Origin: Candidatus Cloacimonadota bacterium
GTDB taxonomy: Bacteria; Cloacimonadota; Cloacimonadia; Cloacimonadales; Cloacimonadaceae
Direction of reading: 5' to 3'
Assembly (NCBI GenBank): GCA_023230025.1
Contig: JALNYD010000144.1
Coordinates: forward strand, 1 to 6,851
DNA length: 6,851 bases
Notes under the pieces: model-generated
Told to the model about the DNA's origin: nothing
Database searches by the model: none
The model's input: only the letters and a program-made list of their open reading frames with translations
Made by a program: the position numbers and the translations under genes
Part shown: positions 1-5,968 of the stretch, one piece after another
Layout: each line of letters begins with the position of its first letter
Position numbering within the stretch: the stretch's first letter is position 1

Positions 1-2
1 GA

Positions 3-3000
3 TCTTATATCAAATCCATGGTTGATGATTCATATTCTGCGCCTAATCACGTGGTGATGTACAATGGTTCGGATATTGCCAGTCAATTGCTGTTGATTGG
101 TCCGCCATATGCCAATACCATTCCGACCAATACAACCCGCACCAGGTTCCGCGCCAAATCAGATTACACAGGAGCAACTCTGGAAGTAGGCATACTCAGC
201 AATCCTCAGGATCCTGCCACATTCACATTGATCCAAGCTCTCCCATTAACTACAACCTGGGATGAGTATATAGTGACCTTTGGTGCTTACACTGAAACCG
301 GAAGGGTTGTGGCTTTCCGCCATGGCAACGCCCAAACCTATATGAGTGTAAGGATTGATGACATTACCTTTGAGCTTAACCCGGAGAATGATCTGGCAGT
401 GATCTCTCTACAGGGGAACATCACCCCCACAATGGGTATGAGCACAAACTACACGGTGAATGTGTTCAACTGGGGAAATCAGCCCCAAAGCAATTATCAG
501 ATCAAACTCTACAGACAAGACGGCATTGAGCTGTCCACAATTGATGGAGCCACAATCACTCCCGGACAGCTTCTGCCTCAAACCATTCCGTGGATTCCGA
601 ATGCGGAAGGACCGACTGCGATCTATGCGAAAGTGATCATGACAACTGATCAAGACCCTCTTAACGATCAGAGTCCAAACTTGAGTATTAATGTGCAACC
701 TCCAGGTCAGGTGGTGCTAACCATTGGTGAACCCCTTGAAACAGCCAGAATTCCCATGGATATGTACTATTGTAATTCTCTATACGAGTGTATCTATTAT
801 CCGGCAGAGCTTTCCAATACTCTCGGGATGATCAATGGAATTGCCTTTTATAATCAGTTCAATACTGATCTGCCCAATATGCCCATCAATATCTGGATGG
901 GAACTACCACTCAGGCTGATCTGAGCACTGGTTACATTCCTTCCACACAGTTAACCCCTGTGTTTGAAGGAACCGCTGATTTCCCATCTGGTGAAAACAT
1001 GATTCACATCAGCTTTCCTGAGCCTTATCTCTATCTGGATGGACAGAACCTTGTAGTGATGGTGGAACGTCCCATGGATACAAGTTATTATAGCTATTCA
1101 GACATGTTTAAAGGACAGGATGATCAAAGCGCTCGAGCCCGGAATGATTATTCGGATATGGATGACTTTGATCCTGCTAACCCACCGGATGGTTCATCAA
1201 CAGGTTTCTTCCCGCAGACATCCATATTTATCACTCCAGGAGGAGTAGGACATATCGAAGGTGCAGTTATCGGAGTAGATTCCCAACCACTGGAAGGAGT
1301 GCAAGTCACCTTCAATCCTGGAGCATACAATACTATTACCGATGCCAATGGTGAGTATAGCATCATCAATATCATCGCTGATGATTATGCCATAACCTTC
1401 TCCAAGTATGGTTATATCACCCAGGGACAAAACGTTCAAATCCAGGAAGATGAAACCCTTGTGCTCAATATATCTCTGCAGCCAATGCCCACTGTAGTTG
1501 TCACTGGCACTATTCAAGCATCTGATACAGGCGCAGCTCTGGCAGGAGCATTGATCCATCTTGAAGGATATCAGGATTACAATGCAAACTCCACAGCTAC
1601 TGGTTCCTTCTCCATTCCTGCTGTGTATGCAAATCAAAGCTATGAGTACACAATCATGTGCCCCGGATATACAAGCATTTCTGGTACCATTGATGTGGGT
1701 TCAACAGCCTGCAATATGGGTGTGATCACCATGAATGAAATTGCCTATGCCCCTCATAACGTTATTGCAGAATTGAACTCCACTTTTGACGCTATCAATC
1801 TTAGCTGGGAAGCTCCCGATCCCACAGCAATAGAGATTGTGGAGAGTTTTGAAGGTGATAGTTTCCCACCTCTTTTATGGACTCAGCAGATAACAAACAC
1901 TGGCCCCATCAACAGCACGGGTGTTTATCCCACTTGGTGCAGATTTGGCACTATCACGATTAGTGGTGAGATAGTCTCTCCTACTGAAGGTAACTATCAA
2001 TCCGGATTATGGTGGAGCTATGATCATCAGGATGAGTGGTTAATCACTCCCAGTTTTAACTGCCCATCTGAGGCTTATTTAAGCTTTGATGGTTATGTAT
2101 TCCTGGGCAGCACAAATAATGATCACTACTATGTGAAAGCAAGCACTGACAATGGTAACACATGGTCAGTGCTTTGGGACGCTTCCATCCAAACAGGAGA
2201 TTGGAACTACTATGATTCGCCGATTACAGTTGATCTCTCAGCATTCACCGGCTTAGAAGTGATTTTGGCGTTCAATGCTGTAGACCCGCCTTCAAACGAT
2301 GGTCTATGGTACACCTGGTTTATCGATAACATCTATATTGGCAATGCCATCAGCGGGATAGTGTTCAATAAAACACAGCTTTATGCTCCCCGCTCATCTG
2401 TCGCCAGAACTGTGAGTAGTTCCACTCCCGATCTTCCTTCCAGGGCAATTGCCAATGGATTGTTACGGCAGGAGGGATCCTTGCCATCAAAGTTTACTGG
2501 CAGATGTGCTGCACCAAATCACAGAGCTCTGGTGGGTTATCAGGTGTATCGCCTGACCACTGGACAAGAAAATAACGAGGCAAGCTGGATTGATGTCAAC
2601 ACAGACATCATCACAAACCTGGAATTAACCGATGATAGCTGGGAAACACTGCCCAACGGAACCTATCGCTGGGCTGTCAAAGCTGTTTACACGGCTGGAG
2701 TAAGCTCTGGCGCTTCATTCTCAAACTCCGTGGTTCGAGAACAGCTCTATGGCACAGTGGTGGGCTTTATCAGACGCCAGAACAATCAGGGTATTGCCGG
2801 AGCTACGGTCAGCAGTGGAGATTACAGTGCAACAACGAATAATGCCGGAGCCTACAGCCTCTATCTACCTGCAGGCATGCATGATATCACTGCTACTGCA
2901 ACAGGATTTACTTCTCAAACCGTGGAAGCAATCAACGTGCTCCCGAATCAGAATATCACGCTGAACTTCATTATGCTTCCCGTTAGCAATCAGGATGAAC

Positions 3001-3290
3001 AGATCGAGGTTGTCGCCACAAGTCTCAATGGGAACATCCCCAATCCCTTCAACCCCAGTACAACCATTATGTATGACATTCTGGAACCATGCCCGGTCAC
3101 CTTGGAGATCTTCAATACCAAAGGACAAAAGGTTCGCACTCTGATTGATGACTGGAAAAACCGCGGACACCACAAAGCGATATTCGATGCCAGGGATGAT
3201 CGTGGTCATAGCATGGCAAGCGGGATATATTTCTATCGCCTTACTGCTGGTAACTATATAAGGACGAGAAAGATGCTGCTAATGGAATAA
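3..3290 (+). CDS. Large secreted multidomain beta-sandwich protein with C-terminal sorting domain (5' partial)
   Basis: The frame is open to the left edge (first whole codon at 3), so the ATG at 18 is probably internal and the N-terminus is missing. Numbering from that ATG, visible modules are: the end of a jelly-roll domain closing with VRIDDITFE (1-121); a CARDB-like adhesion module (about 124-228); an unnamed beta region (231-410); two carboxypeptidase-regulatory-like Ig folds (411-490, 493-575) with DANGEYS-type turns; the first half of a fibronectin III fold (579-606); a choice-of-anchor J/cleaved-adhesin-like domain (609-775, ESFEGD to WFIDNIYIG); a Ser/Pro-rich linker (776-834); the second FnIII half (835-905, GYQVYRL); a third regulatory-like fold (911-990); and a FlgD-Ig/type A sorting-like C-terminus (1004-1090, NIPNPFNPST, SGIYFYRL, KMLLM). 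In the FCB group such C-termini mark export and surface attachment or release. The role is probably adhesin-like or structural; no catalytic motif is seen, so the substrate is unknown. Domain calls come from reading the residues, not from profile searches. Confidence 0.88.
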   Translation, partial: SYIKSMVDDSYSAPNHVVMYNGSDIASQLLLIGPPYANTIPTNTTRTRFRAKSDYTGATLEVGILSNPQDPATFTLIQALPLTTTWDEYIVTFGAYTETGRVVAFRHGNAQTYMSVRIDDITFELNPENDLAVISLQGNITPTMGMSTNYTVNVFNWGNQPQSNYQIKLYRQDGIELSTIDGATITPGQLLPQTIPWIPNAEGPTAIYAKVIMTTDQDPLNDQSPNLSINVQPPGQVVLTIGEPLETARIPMDMYYCNSLYECIYYPAELSNTLGMINGIAFYNQFNTDLPNMPINIWMGTTTQADLSTGYIPSTQLTPVFEGTADFPSGENMIHISFPEPYLYLDGQNLVVMVERPMDTSYYSYSDMFKGQDDQSARARNDYSDMDDFDPANPPDGSSTGFFPQTSIFITPGGVGHIEGAVIGVDSQPLEGVQVTFNPGAYNTITDANGEYSIINIIADDYAITFSKYGYITQGQNVQIQEDETLVLNISLQPMPTVVVTGTIQASDTGAALAGALIHLEGYQDYNANSTATGSFSIPAVYANQSYEYTIMCPGYTSISGTIDVGSTACNMGVITMNEIAYAPHNVIAELNSTFDAINLSWEAPDPTAIEIVESFEGDSFPPLLWTQQITNTGPINSTGVYPTWCRFGTITISGEIVSPTEGNYQSGLWWSYDHQDEWLITPSFNCPSEAYLSFDGYVFLGSTNNDHYYVKASTDNGNTWSVLWDASIQTGDWNYYDSPITVDLSAFTGLEVILAFNAVDPPSNDGLWYTWFIDNIYIGNAISGIVFNKTQLYAPRSSVARTVSSSTPDLPSRAIANGLLRQEGSLPSKFTGRCAAPNHRALVGYQVYRLTTGQENNEASWIDVNTDIITNLELTDDSWETLPNGTYRWAVKAVYTAGVSSGASFSNSVVREQLYGTVVGFIRRQNNQGIAGATVSSGDYSATTNNAGAYSLYLPAGMHDITATATGFTSQTVEAINVLPNQNITLNFIMLPVSNQDEQIEVVATSLNGNIPNPFNPSTTIMYDILEPCPVTLEIFNTKGQKVRTLIDDWKNRGHHKAIFDARDDRGHSMASGIYFYRLTAGNYIRTRKMLLME

Positions 3291-3310
3291 TCCCCTCTCC
3301 CACTCTTCAT

Positions 3311-3338
3311 AGCCCCGGAATGCCGGGGCTTTTCTTTT
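3311..3338 (+). terminator. Intrinsic terminator after the large surface protein
   Basis: A perfect 8-bp GC-rich stem, AGCCCCGG (3311-3318) with CCGGGGCT (3323-3330), has a 4-nt AATG loop. It is followed by a T-rich tail, TTTTCTTTT. It starts 20 nt after the TAA at 3288-3290 and lies before the thioredoxin promoter, so it separates the two transcription units. Confidence 0.88.
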
Positions 3339-3364
3339 GTATGTGAAAACGCCAAACACAATGC

Positions 3365-3392
3365 TTGACAAAGGCTTTATTCCATTTATCTT
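3365..3392 (+). promoter_or_regulatory. Sigma-70-type promoter of the thioredoxin-acyltransferase unit
   Basis: A perfect -35 hexamer TTGACA (3365-3370) is followed by a 16-nt spacer and TATCTT (3387-3392, four of six matches to TATAAT). A second TATCTT lies at 3394-3399 but would need a 23-nt spacer. Transcription would begin near 3399-3400, leaving a leader of about 20 nt that contains the AAGGAGA ribosome site (3407-3413). The promoter sits directly after the upstream terminator, as expected for a new operon. Confidence 0.7.
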
Positions 3393-3418
3393 GTATCTTA
3401 GACATTAAGGAGATAAAC

Positions 3419-3724
3419 ATGATTATTGAACTTACTGATAAGAACTTCAGCGAGACTGTAGCCTCTGGCAAGGTCATCATAGATTTTTGGGCAGACTGGT
3501 GCGGCCCGTGTCGCGTTATAGCTCCGATTGTTGAGGAAATCGCCAGAGAACGGGCAGACATCGTTTTTGGCAAGGTGAATGTTGATGATTATCCAGAGTT
3601 AGCCGGAAAGCACGGTGTCATGAGCATACCCACTCTACTTTTTATGAAAGACGGCAAGGTGGTTGATACTTCTATAGGAGCAGTATCAAAATCCGCAATT
3701 CTGAACAAGCTTGCAGCTCTGTAG
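3419..3724 (+). CDS. trxA: Thioredoxin
   Basis: This is a cytoplasmic thiol-disulfide oxidoreductase of 101 residues, slightly shorter than the roughly 105-110 usual for bacterial thioredoxins. The canonical active site WCGPC is at 27-31 (C28, C31). The buried acidic residue preceding it is D22, in the IIDFWADWCGPC context. The cis-proline is P71 in SIPTLLF, and a GAVSKSAIL segment near the C-terminus matches the usual GxxSKxxL end. The ATG at 3419 is preferred because AAGGAGA lies 5 nt upstream. The in-frame TTG at 3365 would add 18 non-conserved residues, and that TTG is itself part of the promoter -35 box. The gene is first in a two-gene unit. It normally receives electrons from thioredoxin reductase, which is not in this window. 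Confidence 0.96.
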   Translation: MIIELTDKNFSETVASGKVIIDFWADWCGPCRVIAPIVEEIARERADIVFGKVNVDDYPELAGKHGVMSIPTLLFMKDGKVVDTSIGAVSKSAILNKLAAL

Positions 3725-3727
3725 TCT

Positions 3728-3742
3728 GGAGCGCGATCCTTG
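3728..3742 (+). promoter_or_regulatory. Ribosome-binding site and TTG start of the acyltransferase
   Basis: GGAG (3728-3731) lies just after the trxA stop codon, 8 nt before the TTG at 3740-3742. This site decides the start, because no ATG lies between the trxA stop and codon 32 of the reading frame. A TTG start may lower translation relative to trxA within the same message. Confidence 0.7.
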
Positions 3743-4624
3743 AATAAAACCATTCAAAACAAACTGGAATACTATCCCTTTATAGCTCTGATCGCCTTAT
3801 TGAAGGCTCTTCCCTATTCTTTTAGCAAGGCAATGATCTGCGGCTTGTTCGATTTGGTGGGATATCGCTTTGGTGTACGCAAAGATGTTGCTCGAAAGCA
3901 AATGCAAAAGGTTTATCCTGATTGGAGTGATGAGCAGTTAAATCGCACATTACGCGAGATGTATCGGCTTATGGCTCTTAATGTTTGCGAGACCTATCTG
4001 ATGGATGATGTCACATTGAATGCCCGATCTACCATATCCGGAATGGAATACGTTGATGAAGCCCTATCCCTGGGTAATGGAGCAATCCTGGCTACAGCTC
4101 ATTTCGGAAATTGGGAAGCTGCCAGGATTTTACCCTTGAAGAATATCCCTGTAAGCGTTATCACCAAAAGACAGCGCAATCGCTTGTTTGATTCATACAC
4201 CAATGCCATCAGAGAACGCAATGGTGTTCATACGATAGATATGCGCAAGGGCTTGAGAGATATCCTCCATGATCTAAAGCAGAACTGGGTTGTAGCTATT
4301 CTTGCCGATCAAAACGCCCATTCTTCAGGATTGGTGCTTGATTTCCTGGGATTTCCAGCATCACACTGGAAGGGAGTGGCCAAACTGTCGTTACGTTATA
4401 AGATCCCAATTTTCGCTGGATTTGTAGTAAGACAGCCAGATGACACCCTGCAGTTTGAGTTTCGCCCTATGCTTTACTGGCCGGAATTGCAGGACAAGGA
4501 GGAAAACTACAGCAAAGTGATAATGGAGATCAACCGCATCACTGAAGAATTCATTCATCAATATCCTGAGCAATGGTTCTGGGTGCACAAGCGCTGGAAA
4601 TACGCCACTGATATGTTTAGCTGA
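3740..4624 (+). CDS. LpxL/HtrB-family lipid A (Kdo-linked) acyltransferase
   Basis: The 294-aa protein fits the lysophospholipid/lipid A acyltransferase family (LpxL/LpxM/HtrB, Bac_acyltransferase), whose members are about 290-320 aa. An N-terminal hydrophobic segment (11-25, YYPFIALIALLKALP) would hold it at the inner face of the cytoplasmic membrane. The catalytic H-x4-E motif is HFGNWE, with H121 and E126. A second family block, ADQN, is at 189-192. The family's C-terminal YPEQWFWVHKRWK is at 275-287. By family knowledge it transfers a secondary acyl chain from acyl-ACP to a lipid A precursor; donor chain and site cannot be read from sequence. Start: TTG at 3740 with GGAG (3728-3731) 8 nt upstream. 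The first internal ATG (codon 32) would remove the membrane segment. The gene follows trxA by 15 nt and has no visible promoter of its own, so it is probably cotranscribed. A homologue acting on another lipid remains possible. Confidence 0.92.
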   Translation: MNKTIQNKLEYYPFIALIALLKALPYSFSKAMICGLFDLVGYRFGVRKDVARKQMQKVYPDWSDEQLNRTLREMYRLMALNVCETYLMDDVTLNARSTISGMEYVDEALSLGNGAILATAHFGNWEAARILPLKNIPVSVITKRQRNRLFDSYTNAIRERNGVHTIDMRKGLRDILHDLKQNWVVAILADQNAHSSGLVLDFLGFPASHWKGVAKLSLRYKIPIFAGFVVRQPDDTLQFEFRPMLYWPELQDKEENYSKVIMEINRITEEFIHQYPEQWFWVHKRWKYATDMFS

Positions 4625-4659
4625 TATCTCCCATCAGCGTATTATACATCCTTCTTTTT

Positions 4660-4683
4660 CCGGGCTGATTGATGCCCGGTTTT
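4660..4683 (+). terminator. Intrinsic terminator after the acyltransferase
   Basis: Stem CCGGGC (4660-4665) pairs with GCCCGG (4674-4679), with an 8-nt loop, followed by TTTT (4680-4683). A second T-run (4655-4659) precedes the stem. It is therefore A-rich rather than T-rich downstream when read on the minus strand, so this is not a symmetric bidirectional terminator. Its last base touches the stop codon of the convergent minus-strand gene. Confidence 0.72.
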
Positions 4684-5510
4684 CATTTGTAGCTGTATTC
4701 GGATTGTTTTCGCAATTGCGGAATGGTGCCAAAGCGAGGATTCCATATATACTCCGCTCTTTGCAGGATTCGGTTTGAGTCATCATAACTGATACGGATA
4801 CTGCTCACCAAGGTGTCTTCACCCTCAAAGTGCTTTTCCTCAATTATATTGCCCAGATAGTCATACTTATATTCTATGCGGAACAATACTGAATCCTCTG
4901 GGTTCTGTGCCACCACTGCCAATAATCGATTATCACGGTCATAAAGATGGCTGTGAATCTCCTTGAGCTCATCGGCATGGTCAAATACCCGCTGTTCACT
5001 GATCCTATTTGCTTCATCGCCAATACTCTGGATATAGTTTGCCACATAACCCACCTGGCTGTAGTCCAAAGTCCACAATTGATCCTGATATATCCTGATG
5101 CTGCTTTTGTTGACCAGCTTTCCTTTGGTATCATATTCAAGTGTGGTAAGCTCTCCCTCTTTCGCTCCGGCAATTTCCACTTTTCTGGAAACCAATTGTT
5201 GCATGTGATCATACTCCAGAGTTTCCACGGTGTAGGGATCCTTGCTGATGTGCTTACGAATTCTGCCCAGATAGGTTTTATTCCCTTGCTGTATGATCTG
5301 ATCAACAAGATTGCCCTCTTCATCGTAATAGCCACGCTTGATTGTTGCAAGTTTGAGGTTGTTTTTTCCGTGCTTCTGGCTAACCTCATAGTGCTTCTCG
5401 AGCATTTCCTTGCTACCAACATAGTGCTGACCCTCCTGGCTATACAGCGTGGTTGAAATCCCCAGGATCAAGAATACTGTGCATAACCACAGTGATAGTC
5501 TCATATTCAT
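4683..5510 (-). CDS. Exported protein with degenerate YD-type repeats, function unknown
   Basis: The 275-aa protein begins with a clear Sec signal peptide: MNMR, then hydrophobic LSLWLCTVFLILGI (5-18), with likely cleavage after S24 (LYS/QEG). There is no lipobox cysteine, so it is probably periplasmic or secreted. The mature part is a run of degenerate units starting with Tyr/Phe plus mostly Asp: Y62, Y100, Y126, Y150, F176, Y190, Y216, Y242. Five of the seven steps are 24-26 residues. Units such as YDEEGNLV, YDTKGKLV and YDYLGNII resemble the RHS/YD repeat signature, but the protein lacks the length and toxin tip of Rhs proteins. No catalytic motif was recognised. The ATG at 5510 is chosen because GAGGAGA (5516-5522) is 5 nt upstream and the signal peptide begins there. 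The alternative ATG at 5504 has poorer spacing. The gene converges on the acyltransferase. No minus-strand terminator is visible beyond its TGA. Confidence 0.85.
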   Translation of the reverse strand: MNMRLSLWLCTVFLILGISTTLYSQEGQHYVGSKEMLEKHYEVSQKHGKNNLKLATIKRGYYDEEGNLVDQIIQQGNKTYLGRIRKHISKDPYTVETLEYDHMQQLVSRKVEIAGAKEGELTTLEYDTKGKLVNKSSIRIYQDQLWTLDYSQVGYVANYIQSIGDEANRISEQRVFDHADELKEIHSHLYDRDNRLLAVVAQNPEDSVLFRIEYKYDYLGNIIEEKHFEGEDTLVSSIRISYDDSNRILQRAEYIWNPRFGTIPQLRKQSEYSYK

Positions 5511-5614
5511 GTGATTCTCCTCAATTGATCCAGGATGATGGCATATCCTGCCTGAAGCAATAATCTGCGTAGCGTATGTAGCTCCATGTATTCCATATGA
5601 TTCTGTATAAACAT
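5507..5614 (-). CDS. Possible 35-aa leader peptide overlapping the YD-repeat gene start
   Basis: A short frame starts with ATG at 5614-5612, preceded by AGAGG (5621-5625) 6 nt upstream. The longer AGAGGTGAT matches most of the anti-SD complement. It runs 35 codons and stops with TGA at 5509-5507, overlapping the downstream ATG (5510-5508) in an ATGA configuration typical of translational coupling. The peptide (MFIQNHMEYM...ILDQLRRIT) has a hydrophobic/basic middle (LRRLLLQAGYAIIL) but no family that I recognise. It could be a real small protein, a leader controlling the downstream gene, or a chance frame. The Shine-Dalgarno site of the downstream gene lies inside its last codons, so ribosomes translating the leader would cross and unmask that site. 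Confidence 0.42.
   Translation of the reverse strand: MFIQNHMEYMELHTLRRLLLQAGYAIILDQLRRIT
5516..5522 (-). promoter_or_regulatory. Ribosome-binding site of the YD-repeat gene
   Basis: On the minus strand GAGGAGA ends 5 nt before the ATG at 5510. It fixes this start against a GTG at 5621, which would place 37 non-hydrophobic residues in front of the signal peptide. Confidence 0.78.
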
Positions 5615-5741
5615 CAATCACCTCTTGTACTTATTCACTGATCATGTTGCCTCAACCGGGAAAACAACACACAGCACCAGCAAGCTGCTCTTTATGTTTC
5701 AGTCAAGCATTTTGTTGAAGTCCGCTATCGGGGCGATGCCA

Positions 5742-5820
5742 GCTACGATACATGCCCATTAGTGCTGTAGCATTGGAATGCTACGATACACATGTCCATT
5801 ATTAGTGCGGTAGCATAGGA
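5742..5820. repeat. Tandem direct repeat, two diverged units
   Basis: Unit one is 5742-5777 (36 bp) and unit two 5780-5820 (41 bp). After allowing two small insertions in unit two (CA and TTA, both looking like local duplications), 33 of 36 positions match. Each unit runs from GCTACGATACA through CCATTA and GTGC to GTAGCAT and GGA. A partial third CCCCATTAG occurs at 5829-5837. Confidence 0.75.
5767..5784. repeat. Short hairpin at the junction of the direct-repeat units
   Basis: GTAGCATT (5767-5774) and AATGCTAC (5777-5784) are perfect inverted copies separated by GG. As RNA this gives a 7-bp stem with a TGGA loop. It is made by the end of one repeat unit meeting the start of the next. It is not followed by a T-tract in either direction, so it is not an intrinsic terminator. 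Confidence 0.65.
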
Positions 5821-5829
5821 AGTATGATC

Positions 5830-5913
5830 CCCATTAGTTATCATCACGATGCCGTTACCTTGTGGTCACAAAAGTAACGGCAAGGTGACGGCATTGTGAC
5901 CACATCTAATGGG
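5830..5913. repeat. 84-bp imperfect palindrome (33-nt arms, 18-nt loop)
   Basis: Arm 5830-5862 pairs with arm 5881-5913. Counting position by position, 27 of 33 are Watson-Crick and two more are G-U. The outer 8 bp (CCCATTAG/CTAATGGG) are perfect, and the inner 14 (ATGCCGTTACCTTG/CAAGGTGACGGCAT) have only one wobble. An alternative 11-bp perfect pairing exists between TGTGGTCACAA (5861-5871) and TTGTGACCACA (5894-5904), and an 8-bp one between 5851-5858 and 5874-5881. The right half also reads as three 11-bp tandem units (5874-5906) of the form GTRACSRCAWN. Confidence 0.72.
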
Positions 5914-5968
5914 CATGAATTGTAGCATTACGATACTACGCACGAAACTTCTGATAGCGATATTGTAC

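Larger units (their letters stand above)
5742..5926. repeat. 185-bp intergenic repeat element with 21-bp terminal inverted repeats
   Basis: The ends are inverted copies: 5742-5762 (GCTACGATACATGCCCATTAG) and 5906-5926 (reverse complement GCTACAATTCATGCCCATTAG), identical at 19 of 21 positions. Inside are a second direct copy of the left end (5780-5820), a short hairpin (5767-5784) and a large near-palindrome (5830-5913). There is no coding frame of note and no target-site duplication that I can see. It resembles a MITE-like or REP/BIME-like intergenic element. It sits between two divergent genes, just upstream of the glycosyltransferase promoter. Whether it occurs elsewhere in the genome cannot be judged from one copy. 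Confidence 0.68.

Noticed and set aside
408..1637. Minus-strand open frames within the large surface protein gene
   Set aside because: They are antisense shadows of a continuous multidomain coding frame, with Cys/Ser-rich composition and no family resemblance.
2749..3209. Short frames on both strands near the 3' end of the surface protein gene
   Set aside because: The main frame encodes recognisable regulatory-like and sorting domains across this whole stretch.
4621..4637. CTGAT/ATCAG mini-hairpin right after the acyltransferase stop
   Set aside because: The stem is only 5 bp and AT-rich with no T-tract; the hairpin at 4660-4679 is the convincing terminator.
4874..5422. 182-codon minus-strand open frame in another frame of the YD-repeat gene
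   Set aside because: It is rich in Arg, Ser and Trp with no recognisable motif, no better ribosome site, and full overlap with a convincing gene.
4947..5456. 169-codon plus-strand open frame opposite the YD-repeat gene
   Set aside because: It lies wholly antisense to a gene with signal peptide, repeats and ribosome site. Its hydrophobic composition is what results from reading the complement of a charged coding frame.
5511..5621. N-terminal extension of the YD-repeat gene from a GTG at 5621
   Set aside because: It would bury a clear signal peptide behind 37 unrelated residues. The GTG itself lies inside the ribosome-site sequence of the small leader frame, and the ATG at 5510 has its own well-spaced GAGGAGA.
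5615..5706. Minus-strand promoter for the leader and YD-repeat gene (TTGACT at 5706-5701, TTGAGG nearer the gene)
   Set aside because: Neither -35-like box has an acceptable -10 at 16-18 nt, so the promoter position is left undetermined.
5860..5871. TTGTG-GT-CACAA dyad as a CRP/FNR-type operator
   Set aside because: The half-site spacing of 2 nt is far from the 6 nt of CRP-like sites, and the dyad is explained by the surrounding repeat structure.
5849..5904. H-type pseudoknot formed by the 14-bp and 11-bp pairings together
   Set aside because: The stems share bases at 5861-5862 and 5894 and leave no loop nucleotides to cross such long helices. They are better read as alternatives.
5742..5926. 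CRISPR array
   Set aside because: Only two direct units differing in length occur with almost no spacer between them, plus inverted copies. There are no regular unique spacers and no cas gene.
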